Positions 5,773 to 6,985 of a stretch of 6,985 nt of DNA are shown piece by piece. The stretch comes from Nitrospinota bacterium (lineage in GTDB: Bacteria; UBA8248), in contig DNYS01000187.1 in the NCBI GenBank assembly GCA_003506735.1, forward strand, positions 12,737 through 19,721. The letters run 5' to 3'. Positions within the stretch are counted from its first letter, which is position 1. Each line of letters begins with the position of its first letter. The notes beneath the pieces were generated by a model. It saw only the letters and a list, made by a program, of their open reading frames with translations. It made no database searches and was not told the origin of the DNA. Position numbers and translations under genes: made by a program.

Positions 5773-6849
5773 ATGGCTCTGAGGAAGATCGGTGTCGGCA
5801 TCATCGGCAGCGGGCGCATGGGACGCCTCCGCGCGCATCTCACCGCGGGGGACCCGCGGGTGTCGTTCCTGGCGCTCTCGGACGCGGATCCGGACCGCGC
5901 CGGGCGGATCGCGGAAGAAGTGAACGCCGATTTTCACTCGGGCGACAACGAGGCCGTCCTCACCCACCCGGACGTGGAGGCGGTCATCGTCTCCACCCCC
6001 GAGCACGCGCATGCGGACCCGGTCTGCCGGGCGCTGGAACTGGGCAAGACCGTCCTCGTCGAAAAGCCGCTGGATCTTTCTCTCGAGGCGGCGGACCGCA
6101 TCCTCGATGCCGTGCGGCGCTACAAGGGCGATCTCCATGTCGGCTACACCCAGCGCCTCCGGCGGCGCTATCTCAACGCGAAGGAGCAGATCGACCAGGG
6201 CCGGCTCGGCAAGCTGCTCACCGCCCGGATGTGCCTCTACAATCCCCAGTCCAACGCCAGGGAGATCTACGCGCGCTCCCCCCATGCCAGCCCGGTCACC
6301 GACACGCTGACCTATGTCGTGGATATCGGCCTGTGGTATTTCGAGGGGCGAAAGGCAGTCCGCGTCTATGCCCAGGGGGGGAGCAAGATATTTCCCCACC
6401 CGAACAACGTGGGCGATTGGGCTTGGGCCATCGTCACCCTGGACGATGGGAGCAACATCAGCTTCGGGTGCTCCTGGATTTTCCCCGACAACTGGCCCGC
6501 CCACATCACCACCATGGGGATGGATATCATGGGCAGCGAGGGGGCCATCGTCATCGACGACTCCCATAAAGGCGTAATTCTGGCGACAAAAAAGGGGGTG
6601 CCCTCTCCCTATGCGCCGGATGCGTCCTCGAACGTGGTTTTTCTCGAATCGATGATGGCGGGGGATTGGTCCCTGGGCGAGTTCTGGGGTCCGATGCGCG
6701 ATGAGACGCGCCTGTTTATTGAGCATGCCGCAACCGGCCGGACCATCCCCAACACGCGGCCCGAGGAGGCGCGGGCGACGCTCGAAGTCACTCTCGCGAT
6801 CGAAAAGAGCGCCGCCGAAAACCGCCCAATCGACCTGCCGCTCGGCTAG
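5773..6849 (+). CDS. Gfo/Idh/MocA family oxidoreductase, paralogue 2
   Basis: A 358-aa homologue of the preceding gene, alignable along its whole length and well over half identical by eye in the N-terminal domain; the pair arose by tandem duplication. GSGRMG (12-17) is the nucleotide-binding loop, LSDADPD (35-41) the acidic strand-2 end, and Glu97-Lys98-Pro99 the EKP motif. The C-terminal motif reads DTLTYVVDIGLW (177-188), again with Tyr (181) where the canonical His is expected. Shared blocks include GYTQR(L/M)RRR after the Rossmann domain and GDW(A/S)LG..(Y/W)GPMR(E/D)ETRLF near the C-terminus. The two are diverged enough to have different substrates or to form a hetero-oligomer; which is not visible. 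The last codons and stop are the first unit of a 22-bp tandem repeat. Confidence 0.93.
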   Translation: MALRKIGVGIIGSGRMGRLRAHLTAGDPRVSFLALSDADPDRAGRIAEEVNADFHSGDNEAVLTHPDVEAVIVSTPEHAHADPVCRALELGKTVLVEKPLDLSLEAADRILDAVRRYKGDLHVGYTQRLRRRYLNAKEQIDQGRLGKLLTARMCLYNPQSNAREIYARSPHASPVTDTLTYVVDIGLWYFEGRKAVRVYAQGGSKIFPHPNNVGDWAWAIVTLDDGSNISFGCSWIFPDNWPAHITTMGMDIMGSEGAIVIDDSHKGVILATKKGVPSPYAPDASSNVVFLESMMAGDWSLGEFWGPMRDETRLFIEHAATGRTIPNTRPEEARATLEVTLAIEKSAAENRPIDLPLG

Positions 6850-6900
6850 GTTTTGCCCGTCGCTCGGCTGGGTTTTGCCCGCCGATCGGCTAGGATTTGG
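6841..6900 (+). repeat. 22-bp tandem repeat over the gene's stop codon
   Basis: Units at 6841-6862, 6863-6884 and a partial third at 6885-6900. Each begins (C/A)TCGGCT(A/G)GG followed by a T-rich block; units 1 and 2 differ at two positions. Unit 1 holds the last two codons and TAG of the upstream gene, so the repeat probably grew from that gene end. It lies ahead of the next gene's ribosome binding site. No stem with a T-run is seen, so it is not an obvious terminator. Confidence 0.85.
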
Positions 6901-6905
6901 AGGAG
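6899..6905 (+). promoter_or_regulatory. Ribosome binding site of the last gene
   Basis: GGAGGAG lies 9 bases before the ATG at 6915, at the edge of the tandem repeat; a weaker GGGAG (6907-6911) is nearer. Confidence 0.6.
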
Positions 6906-6914
6906 CGGGAGTCT

Positions 6915-6985
6915 ATGTCCGAGTCCGAATCCGCGCAGCCCCGATTGGTGGTTTTCGATTCGGAATTCGAACTCCTGCGGTTCGA
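6915..6985 (+). CDS. Start of an unidentified protein (3' end outside window)
   Basis: Only 23 codons are visible: MSESESAQPRLVVFDSEFE and on to LLRF. A short polar N-terminus rich in Ser and Glu is followed by a hydrophobic strand (RLVVFD), as at the first beta strand of an alpha/beta protein. The start is supported by the upstream GGAGGAG. It runs the same way as the Gfo/Idh pair, 65 bases after it, and may belong to the same operon. I do not recognise the family from so little sequence. Confidence 0.6.
   Translation, partial: MSESESAQPRLVVFDSEFELLRF

Noticed and set aside
5083..6726. A 547-codon open frame on the minus strand across both Gfo/Idh genes
   Set aside because: It is antisense to two clear paralogues, spans their junction, and its His/Arg/Gly/Pro-rich composition is typical of a GC-rich codon shadow.

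Overview
The window is GC-rich bacterial DNA with dense genes and strong G/C preference at third codon positions. It carries two-subunit 2-oxoacid:ferredoxin oxidoreductase genes, a single-domain response regulator, a beta-hydroxyacid dehydrogenase and a tandem pair of Gfo/Idh/MocA oxidoreductases. This mix suits a metabolically versatile, probably uncultivated soil or marine bacterium. I cannot name a phylum with confidence; lineages of the Tectomicrobia/Nitrospinota type are only a guess.

Layout. (1) 1-2435: the 3' part of korA, then korB with a strong ribosome binding site and an intrinsic terminator. Together they encode the two catalytic subunits of a 2-oxoacid (probably 2-oxoglutarate) ferredoxin oxidoreductase. 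(2) 2436-3139: a scar region of about 700 bp with no intact gene. It holds a C-terminal fragment of a beta-hydroxyacid dehydrogenase on the minus strand, joined tail-to-tail-outward with the 3' end of an unrecognised plus-strand gene. It also holds a second terminator that repeats 22 bp of the korB terminator, GC-rich dyads, a two-way hairpin, and what looks like the last 34 codons of a transposase. (3) 3140-3508: a CheY-like receiver protein. (4) 3568-4491, minus strand: an intact beta-hydroxyacid dehydrogenase whose 3' end matches the scar fragment at 68 of 70 bases. (5) 4678-6849, plus strand, divergent from (4): two paralogous Gfo/Idh/MocA dehydrogenases with no gap between stop and start. 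(6) 6841-6900: a 22-bp tandem repeat covering the second gene's stop codon. (7) 6915-6985: the start of another gene, cut by the window end.

How the genes may work together. KorAB would convert a 2-oxoacid plus CoA to acyl-CoA, CO2 and reduced ferredoxin. The divergent dehydrogenase and the Gfo/Idh pair look like a small catabolic cluster acting on a sugar, polyol or hydroxyacid with NAD(P); the substrate cannot be read from sequence. Both Gfo/Idh proteins have Tyr where the family usually has its catalytic His.

I see no RNA gene, CRISPR array or phage module, and no convincing new multi-gene system. The most unusual part is the rearranged stretch 2403-3650, which records duplication, deletion and a transposon remnant.
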